From: CAVONB01 sp963697205
GTDB taxonomy: Bacteria > Pseudomonadota > Alphaproteobacteria > Rhizobiales > Hyphomicrobiaceae
Reading direction: 5' to 3'
NCBI GenBank assembly: GCA_963697205.1
Contig: CAVONB010000016.1
Location: 217,841-281,840 of the forward strand
Length of the DNA: 64,000 nucleotides
Position numbers and translations under genes: made by a program. Each line of letters starts with the position of its first letter. The first letter of the stretch is position 1. Below the pieces are notes generated by a model. The model saw only the letters and a program-made list of their open reading frames with translations. It was not told the origin of the DNA and did no database searches. Below, one piece after another: positions 17,399 through 27,064 of the stretch.

Positions 17399-19237
17399 TC
17401 ACGCCTTGGTGCGCACGTAGCTGCCGGGCGCATCCTCGATGGCGCCGAGGCGGGCGCCGGGCTTGCGCGCGTCGATCTTCTCGCCGGAGCGATCGGCAAG
17501 CCAGCCGATCCAGTGCGGCCACCAGGAGCCGGGATGTTCGATGGCGTTGGCGCACCAGGCGTCGAAGCTTTTGGAGTCGCGCGGGCTCTTGGCGTTCGTC
17601 CAGTGCTGGTACTTCGGCTTGTCGGGCGGGTTCACGACGCCGGCGATGTGGCCGGATCCGGCCATGACGTAATCGACGGGGCCACCGAACAGGCGGGCGC
17701 CGGTGAACACGGACTCGGCGGGCGCGATGTGGTCCTCGCGGGCGGCGAGTTCATAGACGGGCAGCTTCACCTTCTTCATGTCGAGGCGCGTGCCGGCGAG
17801 CACCAGCTCGCCCTCGGCCAACTTGTTCTCGTGATAGAACTCGCGCAGGTAGAAGGAGTGGTTGGCGGCGGGCATGCGCGTCGAATCCTGGTTCCAGAAC
17901 AACAGATCGAACGGGAACGGCTTCTTGCCGAGCATGTAGTTGTTGACGATGTAGGGCCAGATCAGGTCGCGCGGGCGCAGCATGTTGAACACGCTCGCCA
18001 TGCGCGAGCCGTCGAGATAGCCCCGTTCCATCATCATTTCTTCGATATTGCGCAGCTGCTGCTCGTCGATGAAGAGCTTGAGATCGCCGGCCTTGGTGAA
18101 GTCGACCTGCGTCGTCAGGAACGTGGCGGAGGCGAAGGGCTCGTCGCCGCGTGCGGCAAGATAGGCCAGCGTGGCGGCCAACAGCGTGCCACCGACGCAA
18201 TAGCCGAGCACGTTGCACTGGCGTTCGCCGGTCTCGCGGGAGACCGCGTCGGCGGCGGCCAGGATGCCCTCCTTCATGTAGTCCTCGAACGTCTTGTGAG
18301 CGAGACGCTCGTCGGGATTGACCCAGGAGACGACGAAGACGGTGAAGCCCTGGCTCACGACGTAGCGGATGAAGCTCTTCGCGGGCGTCAGGTCGAGGAT
18401 GTAGAACTTGTTGATCCAGGGCGGCACGATCAGCAGCGGCACGCGGTGGGCGTGGGCGGTGGAGGGCGTGTACTGGATGAGCTGCAGGATGTCGTTCTGG
18501 TAGACCACCTTGCCCGGCGTCACAGCGAGGTTCTTGCCGACCTCGAAGGCAGTGACATCGGTCTGGCTGATGCGAATGAGGTCCTTGGAGCCGCCCATGT
18601 CGCGCAGCAGGTTCTCGACGCCCTGGACGAGGTTGCGCGCGTTGGAGCTGAAGGTCTCGCGCAGCACCTCGGGATTGGTCAGCGGGAAATTGGAGGGCGA
18701 TAGCGCGCCTGCGACCTGCTTCAGGTAGAACTCCGCCTTGTGGCGCTCACGATCGTCCATGCCCGGTGTACGGTCCAGCGCGTCCTCGGCCCAGTGGGTT
18801 GTCATAAGGTAGGCCTGCTTCCAGAAATCGAAGTAGGGATTGGTCGTCCACTCGGGGTCCTTGAAGCGGCTGTCGCCGGGCTCGGGCTCGCACACCGGCT
18901 CCACGTCCTCGCCCATCAGGCGGCGCATCTGGTTGTTCCACAGCTCGACGTATCCGCGTACGAGCGAGCCCTGCGCCTGGGCCAGCGCCTGGGGATCGGC
19001 CATCCAGGCGCGCGCGATCTCGCCCATGGCGTTGGCGGCCGCCGACATCTCGGTGGCGGCGGAAAACGGACCGGTCTTGGAGTTGGAGCGCTCCACCAGC
19101 CCCGACCAGGCCTTGGCGCTCTCCTCGAAGAAGCGCAGCATATTGTGCGCGAACTCGTCGGGATTGGAGATCTTATAGGCCAGCGGATCGAAGCCGGGGC
19201 TGTCGGGCGCTTTCTTCTGCATGCCTGCCGTCTCCAT
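17399..19237 (-). CDS. phaC: Class I poly(3-hydroxyalkanoate) synthase
   Basis: PhaC polymerises (R)-3-hydroxyacyl-CoA into storage polyester on the surface of intracellular granules. The 612-aa length is typical of class I enzymes. The lipase-like box GYCVGG places the catalytic Cys at residue 347; the catalytic Asp is in AAREDHIAP and the His in AGSGHIAGVVNPP. The N-terminal PhaC_N region (DPEWTTNPYFDFWKQAYLMT) is present. ATG 19237 is listed, but ATG 19222 (MQKKAPDS) has GGAG about nine bases upstream and may be the real start. No phaA/phaB/phaR is adjacent, so monomer supply is encoded elsewhere. Confidence 0.95.
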   Translation of the reverse strand: METAGMQKKAPDSPGFDPLAYKISNPDEFAHNMLRFFEESAKAWSGLVERSNSKTGPFSAATEMSAAANAMGEIARAWMADPQALAQAQGSLVRGYVELWNNQMRRLMGEDVEPVCEPEPGDSRFKDPEWTTNPYFDFWKQAYLMTTHWAEDALDRTPGMDDRERHKAEFYLKQVAGALSPSNFPLTNPEVLRETFSSNARNLVQGVENLLRDMGGSKDLIRISQTDVTAFEVGKNLAVTPGKVVYQNDILQLIQYTPSTAHAHRVPLLIVPPWINKFYILDLTPAKSFIRYVVSQGFTVFVVSWVNPDERLAHKTFEDYMKEGILAAADAVSRETGERQCNVLGYCVGGTLLAATLAYLAARGDEPFASATFLTTQVDFTKAGDLKLFIDEQQLRNIEEMMMERGYLDGSRMASVFNMLRPRDLIWPYIVNNYMLGKKPFPFDLLFWNQDSTRMPAANHSFYLREFYHENKLAEGELVLAGTRLDMKKVKLPVYELAAREDHIAPAESVFTGARLFGGPVDYVMAGSGHIAGVVNPPDKPKYQHWTNAKSPRDSKSFDAWCANAIEHPGSWWPHWIGWLADRSGEKIDARKPGARLGAIEDAPGSYVRTKA

Positions 19238-19587
19238 GGTTGCCGCCGGCGGGAGCCTCCCCCGCTGACGCGCCGATCAGGTACGAAGCCGGCGACAGTG
19301 GCCTGTCGCCCTGCCGCCCCGGGCGCGGCGCGCGGGCCGGCAGCCCGGCAACTCTTCTACGCGCCAACTCGCCAAAATGCCGCAAACACGAGGCCTGATC
19401 GGTCCTTTGGTTTATCGGGAAGCCCGTGCCAAGCCAAGCGCGGCGAAGGTCGCGTGCCGCGGTGGCGGCGCTTTCGTGCCTCTGGACGCCGCAGGCCGTG
19501 GAGGCGTAAACAAGGACCGGATTCGTTGCGCCCTCGCGCGGCCGGCGATCCGTGGAGACCCGCAACCCAATCGAGATGGGACGTCCC
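19238..19587. other. Divergent intergenic region, phaC / aminotransferase
   Basis: A 350-bp gap between divergent genes that should carry both promoters. It is GC-rich, with no clear hairpin, RNA or ORF. I saw no convincing sigma-70 boxes. Confidence 0.4.
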
Positions 19588-20832
19588 GTGAACGATGAGT
19601 TTCACCGCATCAAGCGGCTACCGCCCTACGTCTTCGCCGAAGTCAATCGGTTGAAGGCAGCGGCCCGAGCTCGCGGCGCCGACATCATCGACCTCGGCAT
19701 GGGAAATCCGGACCTCGCCGCCCCGCGCCATGTGATCGAGAAACTGGTGGAGACGGCGGGTAAGCCGCGGACCGACCGGTATTCGGCCTCCAAGGGGATC
19801 CCCGGCCTGCTCAAGGCCCAGGCAGCCTATTACGACCGGCGATTCGGCGTGAAGCTCAAGCCGGAGACGCAGGTCGTCGCCACGCTCGGCTCCAAGGAAG
19901 GCTTCGCCAACATGGCGCAGGCCATCACCGCGCCGGGCGACGTGGTGCTGGTGCCCAACCCCAGCTATCCGATCCACGCCTTCGGCTTCCTGATGGCGGG
20001 TGGCGTGATCCGCTCGGTGCCTGCCGAGCCGACGCCGGAGTATTTCGTGGCGCTGGAGCGGGCGATCATCCACTCCATCCCCAAGCCGATCGCCGTGGTC
20101 GTGTGCTACCCGTCGAACCCGACGGCCTACACCGCGAGCCTCGACTTCTACCGCGACCTCGTCCAGTTCGCGAAGAAGCACAACATCATTATCCTGTCGG
20201 ATCTGGCCTACTCGGAGGTCTACTTCGACGAGGCGGATCGGCCGCCGTCGGTGCTGCAAGTGCCGGGCGCGATGGATGTGACGGTGGAGTTCACATCGCT
20301 GTCCAAGACGTTCTCCATGGCTGGCTGGCGGATGGGGTTCGCGGTCGGCAACGAGCGGCTTTTGAACGCGCTGGCACGCGTCAAAAGCTATCTGGACTAT
20401 GGCGCGTTCACGCCGATCCAGGTGGCGGCGACGGCAGCCCTCAACGGACCGGAGGCTTGCATCGACGAGATGCGCGACACCTACCGGCGCCGGCGCGACG
20501 TGCTGGTCGACAGCTTCGGCAAGGCCGGCTGGAAGTTCCCGCCGCCGAAAGCCTCCATGTTCGCGTGGGTGAAGATCCCCGAACCGTTCCGCGAGCTGGG
20601 GTCGCTGGAATTTTCCAAGCTGCTGGTCGACCGGGCCGAGGTGGCGGTGGCGCCGGGCATGGGCTTTGGCGAGCACGGCGAGGACTACGTGCGCATCGCG
20701 CTCGTCGAGAACGAGCACCGCATCCGTCAGGCGGCCCGCAACATCAAGAAATTCATGTCGCAGTCGCCGGACAGCCTGCACAACGTCATCCCGCTGGCGC
20801 AGAAGGCCGGCGGAACGGGCGGGCGGGCATGA
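19588..20832 (+). CDS. AlaC-like class I aminotransferase
   Basis: A fold-type I PLP aminotransferase of about 414 aa, very close to E. coli AlaC in the stretches I can compare (RLPPYVF, DIIDLGMGNPD, TLGSKEGFANMAQAI, VLVPNPSYPIHAFG). The Schiff-base Lys lies in SLSKTFSMAGWRMGF and the phosphate-binding Arg in GWRMGF. AlaC makes alanine from pyruvate and glutamate; alphaproteobacterial homologues are often labelled LL-diaminopimelate aminotransferase, which is unproven here. GTG 19588 (MNDEFHRIKRLPPYVF) is chosen because it matches family N-termini; in-frame ATGs at 19552 and 19576 are alternatives. The stop overlaps the hom start (ATGA), implying translational coupling. Confidence 0.88.
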   Translation: MNDEFHRIKRLPPYVFAEVNRLKAAARARGADIIDLGMGNPDLAAPRHVIEKLVETAGKPRTDRYSASKGIPGLLKAQAAYYDRRFGVKLKPETQVVATLGSKEGFANMAQAITAPGDVVLVPNPSYPIHAFGFLMAGGVIRSVPAEPTPEYFVALERAIIHSIPKPIAVVVCYPSNPTAYTASLDFYRDLVQFAKKHNIIILSDLAYSEVYFDEADRPPSVLQVPGAMDVTVEFTSLSKTFSMAGWRMGFAVGNERLLNALARVKSYLDYGAFTPIQVAATAALNGPEACIDEMRDTYRRRRDVLVDSFGKAGWKFPPPKASMFAWVKIPEPFRELGSLEFSKLLVDRAEVAVAPGMGFGEHGEDYVRIALVENEHRIRQAARNIKKFMSQSPDSLHNVIPLAQKAGGTGGRA

Positions 20833-22127
20833 GCGGGCCGCTGAAGCTCGGCATCGCCGGCCTGGGTACCGTCGGCGTCGGGCTGCTCCATCTGTTGGAG
20901 GCTCACGGGCGCCGGCTGTCGGATACCGTCGGCCGCCCGATCGTCATTTCCGGCGTCAGCGCACGTTCGCGGGGCAAGGACCGCGGTGTCAGGACCGAGG
21001 ATCTGCGCTGGGTGGCCGATCCGGTGCAGCTTGCCACCGATCCCGAGGTCGACCTGTTCGTGGAGTTGATCGGCGGCGAAGAGGGCGTGGCGCGGGAGGC
21101 GGTGGAAGCCGCACTCAAGGCCGGCAAGCACGTCGTGACCGCCAACAAGGCTCTGCTCGCCAAGCACGGCAACGCGCTGGCACGGCTCGCCGAGCAGCAG
21201 GGGGTCGCGCTCAATTTCGAGGCCGCGGTCGCCGGCGGCATACCGATCATCAAGACGGTGCGTGAGTCGCTTGCCGGCAACGAGGTGCACCGTATCTACG
21301 GCATCTTGAACGGCACGTGCAATTACATCCTGTCGCGCATGCAGGATCACGGGCTGGCCTTCGCGGACGCGCTGAAGGAAGCCCAAACGAAGGGCTATGC
21401 GGAGGCTGATCCGACATTCGACATCGGCGGCTTCGACGCCGCTCACAAGCTTGCCCTTTTGACCTCGATCGCGTTCGGCACCGAAGTGGCCTTCGACGAG
21501 ATCCACATCGAGGGCATCGAGACGATCACCAAGACGGATATCGATGCCGCGCAGGAACTCGGTTATGCGATCAAGCTGCTCGGCGTCGCTGTGCGCACCG
21601 AGCACGGCATCGAGCAGCGCGTGCATCCCACGCTGGTGCCTGAGGATTCCGCGATCGCGGAGGTCTCGGGCGTGACGAACGCGGTCGCCGTCGACGCGGA
21701 TTTCGCCGGCAACCTCTTGCTGGTCGGACCCGGTGCGGGCGCCCGGCCGACGGCATCGTCGGTGGCCAGCGACATCATCGACATCGCCGCGGGCTTCGTG
21801 TTGCCGCCCCTGGGCGTGCCCTCGGCCCAGCTCGCCGCCTATAACCGGGCCAAGCTCGGCGAGCACGAGGGGGCCTACTACCTGCGGCTCACGGCTCATG
21901 ACCGGCCGGGCGTAATGGCGGCGATCACCAAGCGCATGGCGGAGCGTGAGGTGTCGTTGGAGAGCATCGTGCAGAAGGGCCCGCGTTCTCAGCCAGGTGC
22001 GCCTGCAACCGTCGTCATCATCACGCATGAGACGACCGAGGCCGCCATCCGCGGTGCTCTGGAGGCGATCGAGGCCGACGGTAAGGTTGCCGAGCGACCG
22101 CAGATGATCCGCATCGAGGAGCTGTAG
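20829..22127 (+). CDS. hom: Homoserine dehydrogenase
   Basis: This 432-aa enzyme reduces L-aspartate 4-semialdehyde to homoserine with NAD(P)H, the branch point to threonine and methionine. The cofactor motif GIAGLGTVGVG is at residues 7-17; the catalytic core has VVTANKALLAKHG, FEAAVAGGIPIIKTVRESL, GILNGTCNYILSRM and EADPTFDIGGFDAAHKLALL. A C-terminal ACT domain (YYLRLTAHDRPGVMAAITK to the end) suggests feedback control by threonine. The length matches monofunctional Hom. It overlaps the upstream aminotransferase by four bases, and glpX and recJ follow in the gene order usual for Hyphomicrobiales. Confidence 0.95.
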   Translation: MSGPLKLGIAGLGTVGVGLLHLLEAHGRRLSDTVGRPIVISGVSARSRGKDRGVRTEDLRWVADPVQLATDPEVDLFVELIGGEEGVAREAVEAALKAGKHVVTANKALLAKHGNALARLAEQQGVALNFEAAVAGGIPIIKTVRESLAGNEVHRIYGILNGTCNYILSRMQDHGLAFADALKEAQTKGYAEADPTFDIGGFDAAHKLALLTSIAFGTEVAFDEIHIEGIETITKTDIDAAQELGYAIKLLGVAVRTEHGIEQRVHPTLVPEDSAIAEVSGVTNAVAVDADFAGNLLLVGPGAGARPTASSVASDIIDIAAGFVLPPLGVPSAQLAAYNRAKLGEHEGAYYLRLTAHDRPGVMAAITKRMAEREVSLESIVQKGPRSQPGAPATVVIITHETTEAAIRGALEAIEADGKVAERPQMIRIEEL

Positions 22128-22249
22128 CAAGAAGAGCCGTCAGACTGCTTCGATCTGGGGTTGCGGCCACGCAGCGGCGGTCCGCCGGCCCGAGGTGAGT
22201 TCGATGCCGGGTGTCCCTGCGACACCCCAAGCCACAGCGGAGGAAATCC

Positions 22250-23236
22250 ATGTCCAGCTCCCGCACCGGCCTCGACCGGGTGCTCGTGCTCGAGGTCGCT
22301 CGCGTGACGGAGGCGGCTGCCATCGCCGCCGCACGGTGGCGCGGGCGCGGCGACAAGGAAGCTGCCGACAAGGCCGCCGTGGACGCCATGCGCCGCGAAC
22401 TCGGCCGGCTCGAGATCGACGGCCGGGTGGTGATCGGCGAGGGCGAAATGGACGAAGCGCCCATGCTGTACATCGGCGAGGAGGTCGGAACGCGCAACGG
22501 GCCGAAGGTCGACATCGCCGTCGATCCGCTGGAGGGCACCACGATCTGCGCGGAGGCGGAGCCCAACTCGCTGGCCGTGATCGCGATCTCGGAGCGCGGC
22601 GGGCTGCTCAATGCGCCCGACATGTACATGAACAAAATCGCGATCGGCCCGGGCTATCGCGAGGGCGTGGTCGACCTCGACGCCTCGCCCGCCGAGAACG
22701 TACATGCGCTGGCAAAGGCCAAGGGCGTGGACGTGCGCGACATCACGGTTTGCATCCTGGGCCGGGAGCGTCACCGCGACATCATCAAGGCCGTGCGCGA
22801 CACGGGCGCCTCGCTGCGCCTGATCCGGGACGGGGACGTGGCTGGCGTGATCTGGACCACGGATCCGGAGGAAACCGGTATCGACATGTACCTGGGCTCC
22901 GGCGGGGCGCCCGAAGGTGTACTCGCGGCGGCGGCGCTGCGCTGCATCGGCGGCCAGATGCAGGGGCGGCTCATGCCTTCCAACGACGACGAACGCCGGC
23001 GTGCAGCATCGATGGGCATCACCGACATCAACCGGAAGTACGCCATCGCTGATATGGCGTGTGCCGACGTGATCTTTTCGGCGACCGGCGTCACCGGCGG
23101 CTCGCTGCTCGACGGCGTGCGGTTCCGCGGCGACTTCGCGGAGACGGAGAGTGTGGTCATGCGTTCCAAGACCGGGACCGTCCGCCGGATCAAAACGACG
23201 TTCAGAGACATCGGCGCCAAGTTCGGCGCAATCTGA
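22250..23236 (+). CDS. glpX: Fructose-1,6-bisphosphatase class II
   Basis: GlpX hydrolyses fructose 1,6-bisphosphate to fructose 6-phosphate in gluconeogenesis. The 328-aa product has the metal-binding motifs GEGEMDEAPMLYIGE and DPLEGTTICAE, the substrate loop TTDPEETGIDMYLGSGGAPE, and the C-terminal SATGVTGGSLLDGVRF. The length is typical. GGAGGAAATCC precedes the ATG. It lies 122 bp after hom on the same strand; a short GGTGTC/GACACC hairpin sits in the gap, but co-transcription is still plausible. Confidence 0.95.
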   Translation: MSSSRTGLDRVLVLEVARVTEAAAIAAARWRGRGDKEAADKAAVDAMRRELGRLEIDGRVVIGEGEMDEAPMLYIGEEVGTRNGPKVDIAVDPLEGTTICAEAEPNSLAVIAISERGGLLNAPDMYMNKIAIGPGYREGVVDLDASPAENVHALAKAKGVDVRDITVCILGRERHRDIIKAVRDTGASLRLIRDGDVAGVIWTTDPEETGIDMYLGSGGAPEGVLAAAALRCIGGQMQGRLMPSNDDERRRAASMGITDINRKYAIADMACADVIFSATGVTGGSLLDGVRFRGDFAETESVVMRSKTGTVRRIKTTFRDIGAKFGAI

Positions 23237-23543
23237 ACGCGGGCGCCGGCCTTCCCTCCCCGGCTTAACTGTCGCTTCCGCCCACCGCAGCTTGGGAGGC
23301 GTTGTGCCGGCACGGACGATCGCCAAAGGGGTCGGCTGGCACGCGACCTAGCGGACGCGGCGCGCGGGCGTTTCTCGTGCGCGCGGGAGATGATCCTATT
23401 CCCGATTTGTCGGTAAGCGTGGCGCGCGCGCCATGGTTGTGCCGTATGCAGGCTGATATATCGCATCCGGGGTGCCCCTCGCCCGTAATTCAACGGAGCA
23501 CGGCGGGCGCCCGTGTCAAACAACCTCGCATCGGGGGAGCCGG
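23237..23543. other. Intergenic, glpX to exported protein
   Basis: This 307-bp stretch holds no ORF or RNA that I can support. The only notable signal is an AT-rich patch near 23453-23463 (CTGATATATCG) that could form a -10 region for the downstream gene. Confidence 0.35.
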
Positions 23544-24422
23544 ATGAAGTTCAAGATTTTCGCTCTGGCGTTGGCTTCGCTGATCGGCGCGATCCTCGCC
23601 CCGATCGAGGCGAGCGCGCAGCGCTACGACGACGACAAGGGCCGTGGCAGCTGGTGGTGGAGCCGCAAGGGCCAGAGTGCGCTATGGGAGCGCTTGGGCT
23701 CGCAGCGCGTCAGCTTCAATGTGGAGCGCGACACCATTCGCGTGGGGCGCCAGGAGGGCCGCTTCGATGCGGTCAAGCTGAGGTTTCTCAACAACGACGT
23801 CGAGCTCGTGAGCGCGCGCATCACTTTCGGCAATGGCCAGACGGAGGATCTGCGCCTGCGTGGCCGCTACCGCGCTGGCGAGGAGACGGCGGTCGTGCGG
23901 CTTGGCGGGCGCAACGGCGAGCGCTTCATTCGCGACGTCGACCTCGTCTATCGCAGTCGTCCGAGCTTCCGCGGCCAGGCCGTGGTCGAGCTGTGGGGCA
24001 TGCAGGACGACGATCGCGGTCGCGGCAACGTGCGGCGCAACGACGACCGGCGGGAAAGCTATGTTCCGCCGCCGCCCGCGGGCATACCAAGTCGCGGCGG
24101 TCCGGCATGGGAGATGCTGGGCGAGCGCCGCGTCGATCTCAAGCTCGATCGCGACGTCGTGCAGGTCGGGCGCTGGGATGGGACGTTCACGCGCATCCGA
24201 CTCAAGGTCATCAACCACGACATCGAGCTGCGCGACGTGACGATCGTTTACGGCGACGGCTCGGTCGACAGCTGGCCGATCCGGCGGCGCGTGCGCGACG
24301 AGGAGGAAGGGCCGGTTTTCGACCTGCGCGGCCGGCGTCGCGTCGTTCGCGAGGTCATCATGACCTACCGGGCCACCAACCCGCTGAGCCGCACGACCGT
24401 ACAGGTCTGGGGCGGCCGCTGA
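23544..24422 (+). CDS. Exported protein with two DUF2541-like domains
   Basis: A 292-aa secreted protein. The signal peptide (MKFKIFALALASLIGAILAP, cleavage near EASAQ) is clear. The mature part contains two copies of a beta-rich module: the first with WERLGSQRVSFNVERDTIRV, the second near residue 190 with WEMLGERRVDLKLDRDVVQV. Each continues with an RxGRxxGxFxxxxLxVxNxDxEL pattern and ends with a YRS or YRA strand plus VQVWG or VVELWG. I associate this pattern with DUF2541-type periplasmic proteins, but the assignment is by eye. A charged Asp/Arg-rich linker with PPPPAG separates the modules. GGGGGAG precedes the ATG. The function is unknown. Confidence 0.7.
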   Translation: MKFKIFALALASLIGAILAPIEASAQRYDDDKGRGSWWWSRKGQSALWERLGSQRVSFNVERDTIRVGRQEGRFDAVKLRFLNNDVELVSARITFGNGQTEDLRLRGRYRAGEETAVVRLGGRNGERFIRDVDLVYRSRPSFRGQAVVELWGMQDDDRGRGNVRRNDDRRESYVPPPPAGIPSRGGPAWEMLGERRVDLKLDRDVVQVGRWDGTFTRIRLKVINHDIELRDVTIVYGDGSVDSWPIRRRVRDEEEGPVFDLRGRRRVVREVIMTYRATNPLSRTTVQVWGGR

Positions 24423-24481
24423 ACGTGACGACGCCTGCGCGTGGCGCTGAGGCCACGCGGTCGGCAACCATCCATGGCGCG

Positions 24482-24507
24482 CAGGCCGGGGCGACCCGGC
24501 CTGTTTG
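24482..24507 (+). terminator. Possible intrinsic terminator
   Basis: CAGGCCGGG and CCCGGCCTG form a perfect nine-pair stem with a GCGA loop, followed by TTTG. The stem is strong but the T tract is short. It lies 60 bp after the stop of the exported DUF2541-like gene. Confidence 0.5.
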
Positions 24508-24694
24508 CGTGCGGGAGCCCACAGGGGTGCGATGCCGGCGTGATCGCCGCGCAATTCAGGCGGTTGCGGCAGCAAGCCTGGGGAAAATCGACACGCAATG
24601 GTCGTCAAGACGGTGTCGGCCATGCTGTCTGGGGGGCACCATGCCGGCCCGTCGCGGGTCGGCGCACTGGGGCCGCACTAGGGAGCCTGCACCG

Positions 24695-26551
24695 ATGAGC
24701 CTGGCGCGCAAGACACGGCTCGAGCTCGGCGACGCCGGCAGGCCCGAGGCCTTCCTCGGGATTGTCTCGTCGGCGCGCGGCCTGAGCTGGGGGGAGAGAC
24801 TGGAGCCCGGCGCCGCCAGCCTCGCGACGGCCATCAGCCAGCGCCACGGCCTGCCCGAGCTGCTCGGCCGCGTGCTGGCCGCGCGCGGTGTCGGCCTGGA
24901 CGAGGTGCCGACGGTGCTGGAGCCGACGCTCAAGGCGCTGATGCCCGACCCGAGCGTGCTGCAGGACATGGACCGGGCCGCTGACCGGCTGGCCGATGCG
25001 ATCCAAGCCGGCGCGCGCGTCGCCATCTTCGGCGACTACGACGTGGACGGGGCCTGCTCGTCGGCGCTAGTGGAGCGGTTTCTTGCCCATCACAGCGTGC
25101 CGACCCGCATCTATATCCCCGACCGGATGCTCGAAGGTTATGGGCCGAACATTCCCGCGATCGAGGGTCTGGTGAAGGAAGGCGCGAGCCTGATCGTTGC
25201 CGTCGACTGCGGCACGACCAGCTTCGAGCCGCTGGCCGCCGCACGGCGCCTTGGCACCGACGTCATCGTCATCGACCACCACCAGGCCGACGAGCGGCTT
25301 CCCGACGTCGCCGCGCTGGTCAACCCAAACCGACAAGACGACGTCTCAGGCCAAGGCCACCTGTGCGCGGCCGGCGTGGTGTTCCTGGTGCTGGTCGCCA
25401 CGCAGCGCGCGCTGCGTCAGCGCGGCCATTATGGCGCAAAGCTCGGGGAGCCCAACCTTCTGGGGATGCTCGACCTCGTCGCGCTGGCGACGGTGTGCGA
25501 CGTTGTCCCTCTCACCGGTCTCAACCGGGCGTACGTGACGCAAGGGCTCGCGATCATGCGCCAGCGGCGCAATACCGGGCTCAAGGCGCTGTTCGACGCC
25601 GCCGGCCTCAATCAGGCCCCGACGCCGTATCATCTGGGCTTCGTGCTCGGCCCGCGCATCAACGCCGGGGGACGGATCGGCGATTCGGGCCTCGGCGCGC
25701 GGCTACTGTCATCGGAAGACGAGGGGGAGGCGAACCGGATCGCTGCCCTGCTCGACCGGCTGAACCGCGAGCGCAAGGCGATCGAAACGAAGATGCTCGA
25801 GGAGGCCGTCGCCGAGGCGGGCGCGCGCATCGACGCCGCGCCCGATCTGCCGATCGTTCTGCTGGGCTCGCCGGAGTGGCACAAGGGCGTCGTGGGGCTT
25901 GTCGCCAGCCGCCTTGTGGAGCGGTTCCGGCGGCCATCCTGCGTGATCGCGTGGGAGAAGGCCGGTGACGGCAGCGTGGGCGAGGGTACGGGGTCGCTGC
26001 GCTCGATTGCCGGCGTCGACATCGGCGCCGCCGTGCGCGCGGCGGTCGCGGAAGGTCTTCTGGTCAAGGGCGGCGGCCACGCCATGGCGGCCGGCCTGAC
26101 GGTGCGGCGCGACAAGCTCGACGCGCTCGACGTCTTCTTGGGCCAGACGCTCGACGGCGCGGCGGCCAGCGCGCGGGCGGGCGCCGCCCTGGAGATCGAT
26201 GGAGCCTTGACGGCATCGGGAGTTACGCCGGAGCTGATCGACCTGATCGAGCGGGCGGGTCCCTACGGCCAGGGCAATCCGCAGCCCCGGTTCGCGTTTC
26301 CCGCGCATCGGGTCAAATTCGCCAAGCCGGTCGGGCAGTCGCATATTCGCTGCGTGCTGGAATCGGGCGACGGCACGCGGCTCGACGCCGTGGCGTTTCG
26401 CGCCATGGGCGAGCCGCTCGGCGAGTTGCTGATGGGCGCGAGCGGCCTGCCGATCCATTTGGCCGGCCAACTTCGCCGGGACACGTGGGGTGGGCGCGAG
26501 CGCATCGAGCTGCAAATCGAGGATGCCGGAGATCCCCGCCGCCAATCGTGA
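24695..26551 (+). CDS. recJ: Single-stranded-DNA-specific exonuclease RecJ
   Basis: RecJ degrades single-stranded DNA 5' to 3' in recombination, mismatch and base-excision repair. The 618-aa protein has the DHH-family motifs: GDYDVDGACSSAL (residues 112-124), VDCGTTS, IDHHQAD (near 193) and GGRIGDSGLGARLL. The DHHA1 domain motif is KGGGHAMAAGLTV (near 463), and an OB-like C-terminal domain follows. The start at 24695 gives the usual RecJ length. This is the end of the conserved aminotransferase-hom-glpX-recJ order, here interrupted by the exported gene. Confidence 0.95.
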   Translation: MSLARKTRLELGDAGRPEAFLGIVSSARGLSWGERLEPGAASLATAISQRHGLPELLGRVLAARGVGLDEVPTVLEPTLKALMPDPSVLQDMDRAADRLADAIQAGARVAIFGDYDVDGACSSALVERFLAHHSVPTRIYIPDRMLEGYGPNIPAIEGLVKEGASLIVAVDCGTTSFEPLAAARRLGTDVIVIDHHQADERLPDVAALVNPNRQDDVSGQGHLCAAGVVFLVLVATQRALRQRGHYGAKLGEPNLLGMLDLVALATVCDVVPLTGLNRAYVTQGLAIMRQRRNTGLKALFDAAGLNQAPTPYHLGFVLGPRINAGGRIGDSGLGARLLSSEDEGEANRIAALLDRLNRERKAIETKMLEEAVAEAGARIDAAPDLPIVLLGSPEWHKGVVGLVASRLVERFRRPSCVIAWEKAGDGSVGEGTGSLRSIAGVDIGAAVRAAVAEGLLVKGGGHAMAAGLTVRRDKLDALDVFLGQTLDGAAASARAGAALEIDGALTASGVTPELIDLIERAGPYGQGNPQPRFAFPAHRVKFAKPVGQSHIRCVLESGDGTRLDAVAFRAMGEPLGELLMGASGLPIHLAGQLRRDTWGGRERIELQIEDAGDPRRQS

Positions 26552-26676
26552 CCGATCGGGCGGTCAGGCGGTCAGTCGATCGGCTGGTCGGGCGCGCAAG
26601 ATCCTACGGCGCTGGCGTCGGCGCGCAACGCGCCGGCTCAATGTTAAAACTGGGGCAAGCTTGGCAGCCGGGAAAC

Positions 26677-26753
26677 TGGTAGCGGGAGGCGGACTTGAAC
26701 CGCCGACCTGAGGATTATGAGACCTCCGCTCTAACCACCTGAGCTATCCCGCC
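26677..26753 (-). tRNA. tRNA with anticodon CAT (probably elongator Met)
   Basis: The minus strand folds into a 77-nt cloverleaf including encoded CCA. The acceptor stem is GGCGGGA/TCCCGCT, the D arm GCTC-AGGTGGTTA-GAGC, the anticodon loop CTCATAA, and the T arm GGCGG-TTCAAGT-CCGCC. The anticodon CAT fits elongator Met or the lysidine-modified Ile2 tRNA. The acceptor and D-arm bases look most like alphaproteobacterial elongator Met. The last anticodon-stem pair is a T-T mismatch. It lies 125 bp downstream of recJ on the other strand. Confidence 0.9.
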
Positions 26754-27064
26754 GAAGCGCCTCGTCTATAGGGAGGCGACCGCGTCCGTGTCAAGCAATC
26801 CCCGGGTTGGGCCGTGCGGTGCGGTATCGGCGCCGATGCCGATGTCGCGCCGGGTGTGGCGTCGATCGCATGCCGCCGTTGCTGCGATTGCCCGGTGCGC
26901 CGAGTTGCAGATCGTGCGCATAAGTTTTCCACAAATCGGCTGGCCGCGGACCACCGTTCAGCCACGGTTCAGGCAGGTGCGCTATAGTGGTGGCGTTGTC
27001 TTGGCGTTGTAGCTTTTTCCTGGTGCAACGAGACTGAGCGCCACTCTGGCGCAGGGGGATCGAC
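26754..27064. other. Intergenic region, tRNA to small exported protein
   Basis: This region should hold the promoters of the minus-strand tRNA and the plus-strand gene at 27065. A possible -10 for the latter is CTATAGT at about 26990. TTTTCCACA near 26925 is a DnaA-box-like 9-mer, probably by chance. No ORF is supported. Confidence 0.4.

Noticed and set aside
17195..18703. 502-codon plus-strand frame opposite phaC
   Set aside because: Antisense shadow of phaC; no motif or start signal.
20103..20828. Extension of the hom frame upstream into the aminotransferase gene
   Set aside because: The part before 20829 is an out-of-frame reading of the aminotransferase; the true hom start is the ATG at 20829 overlapping the upstream stop.
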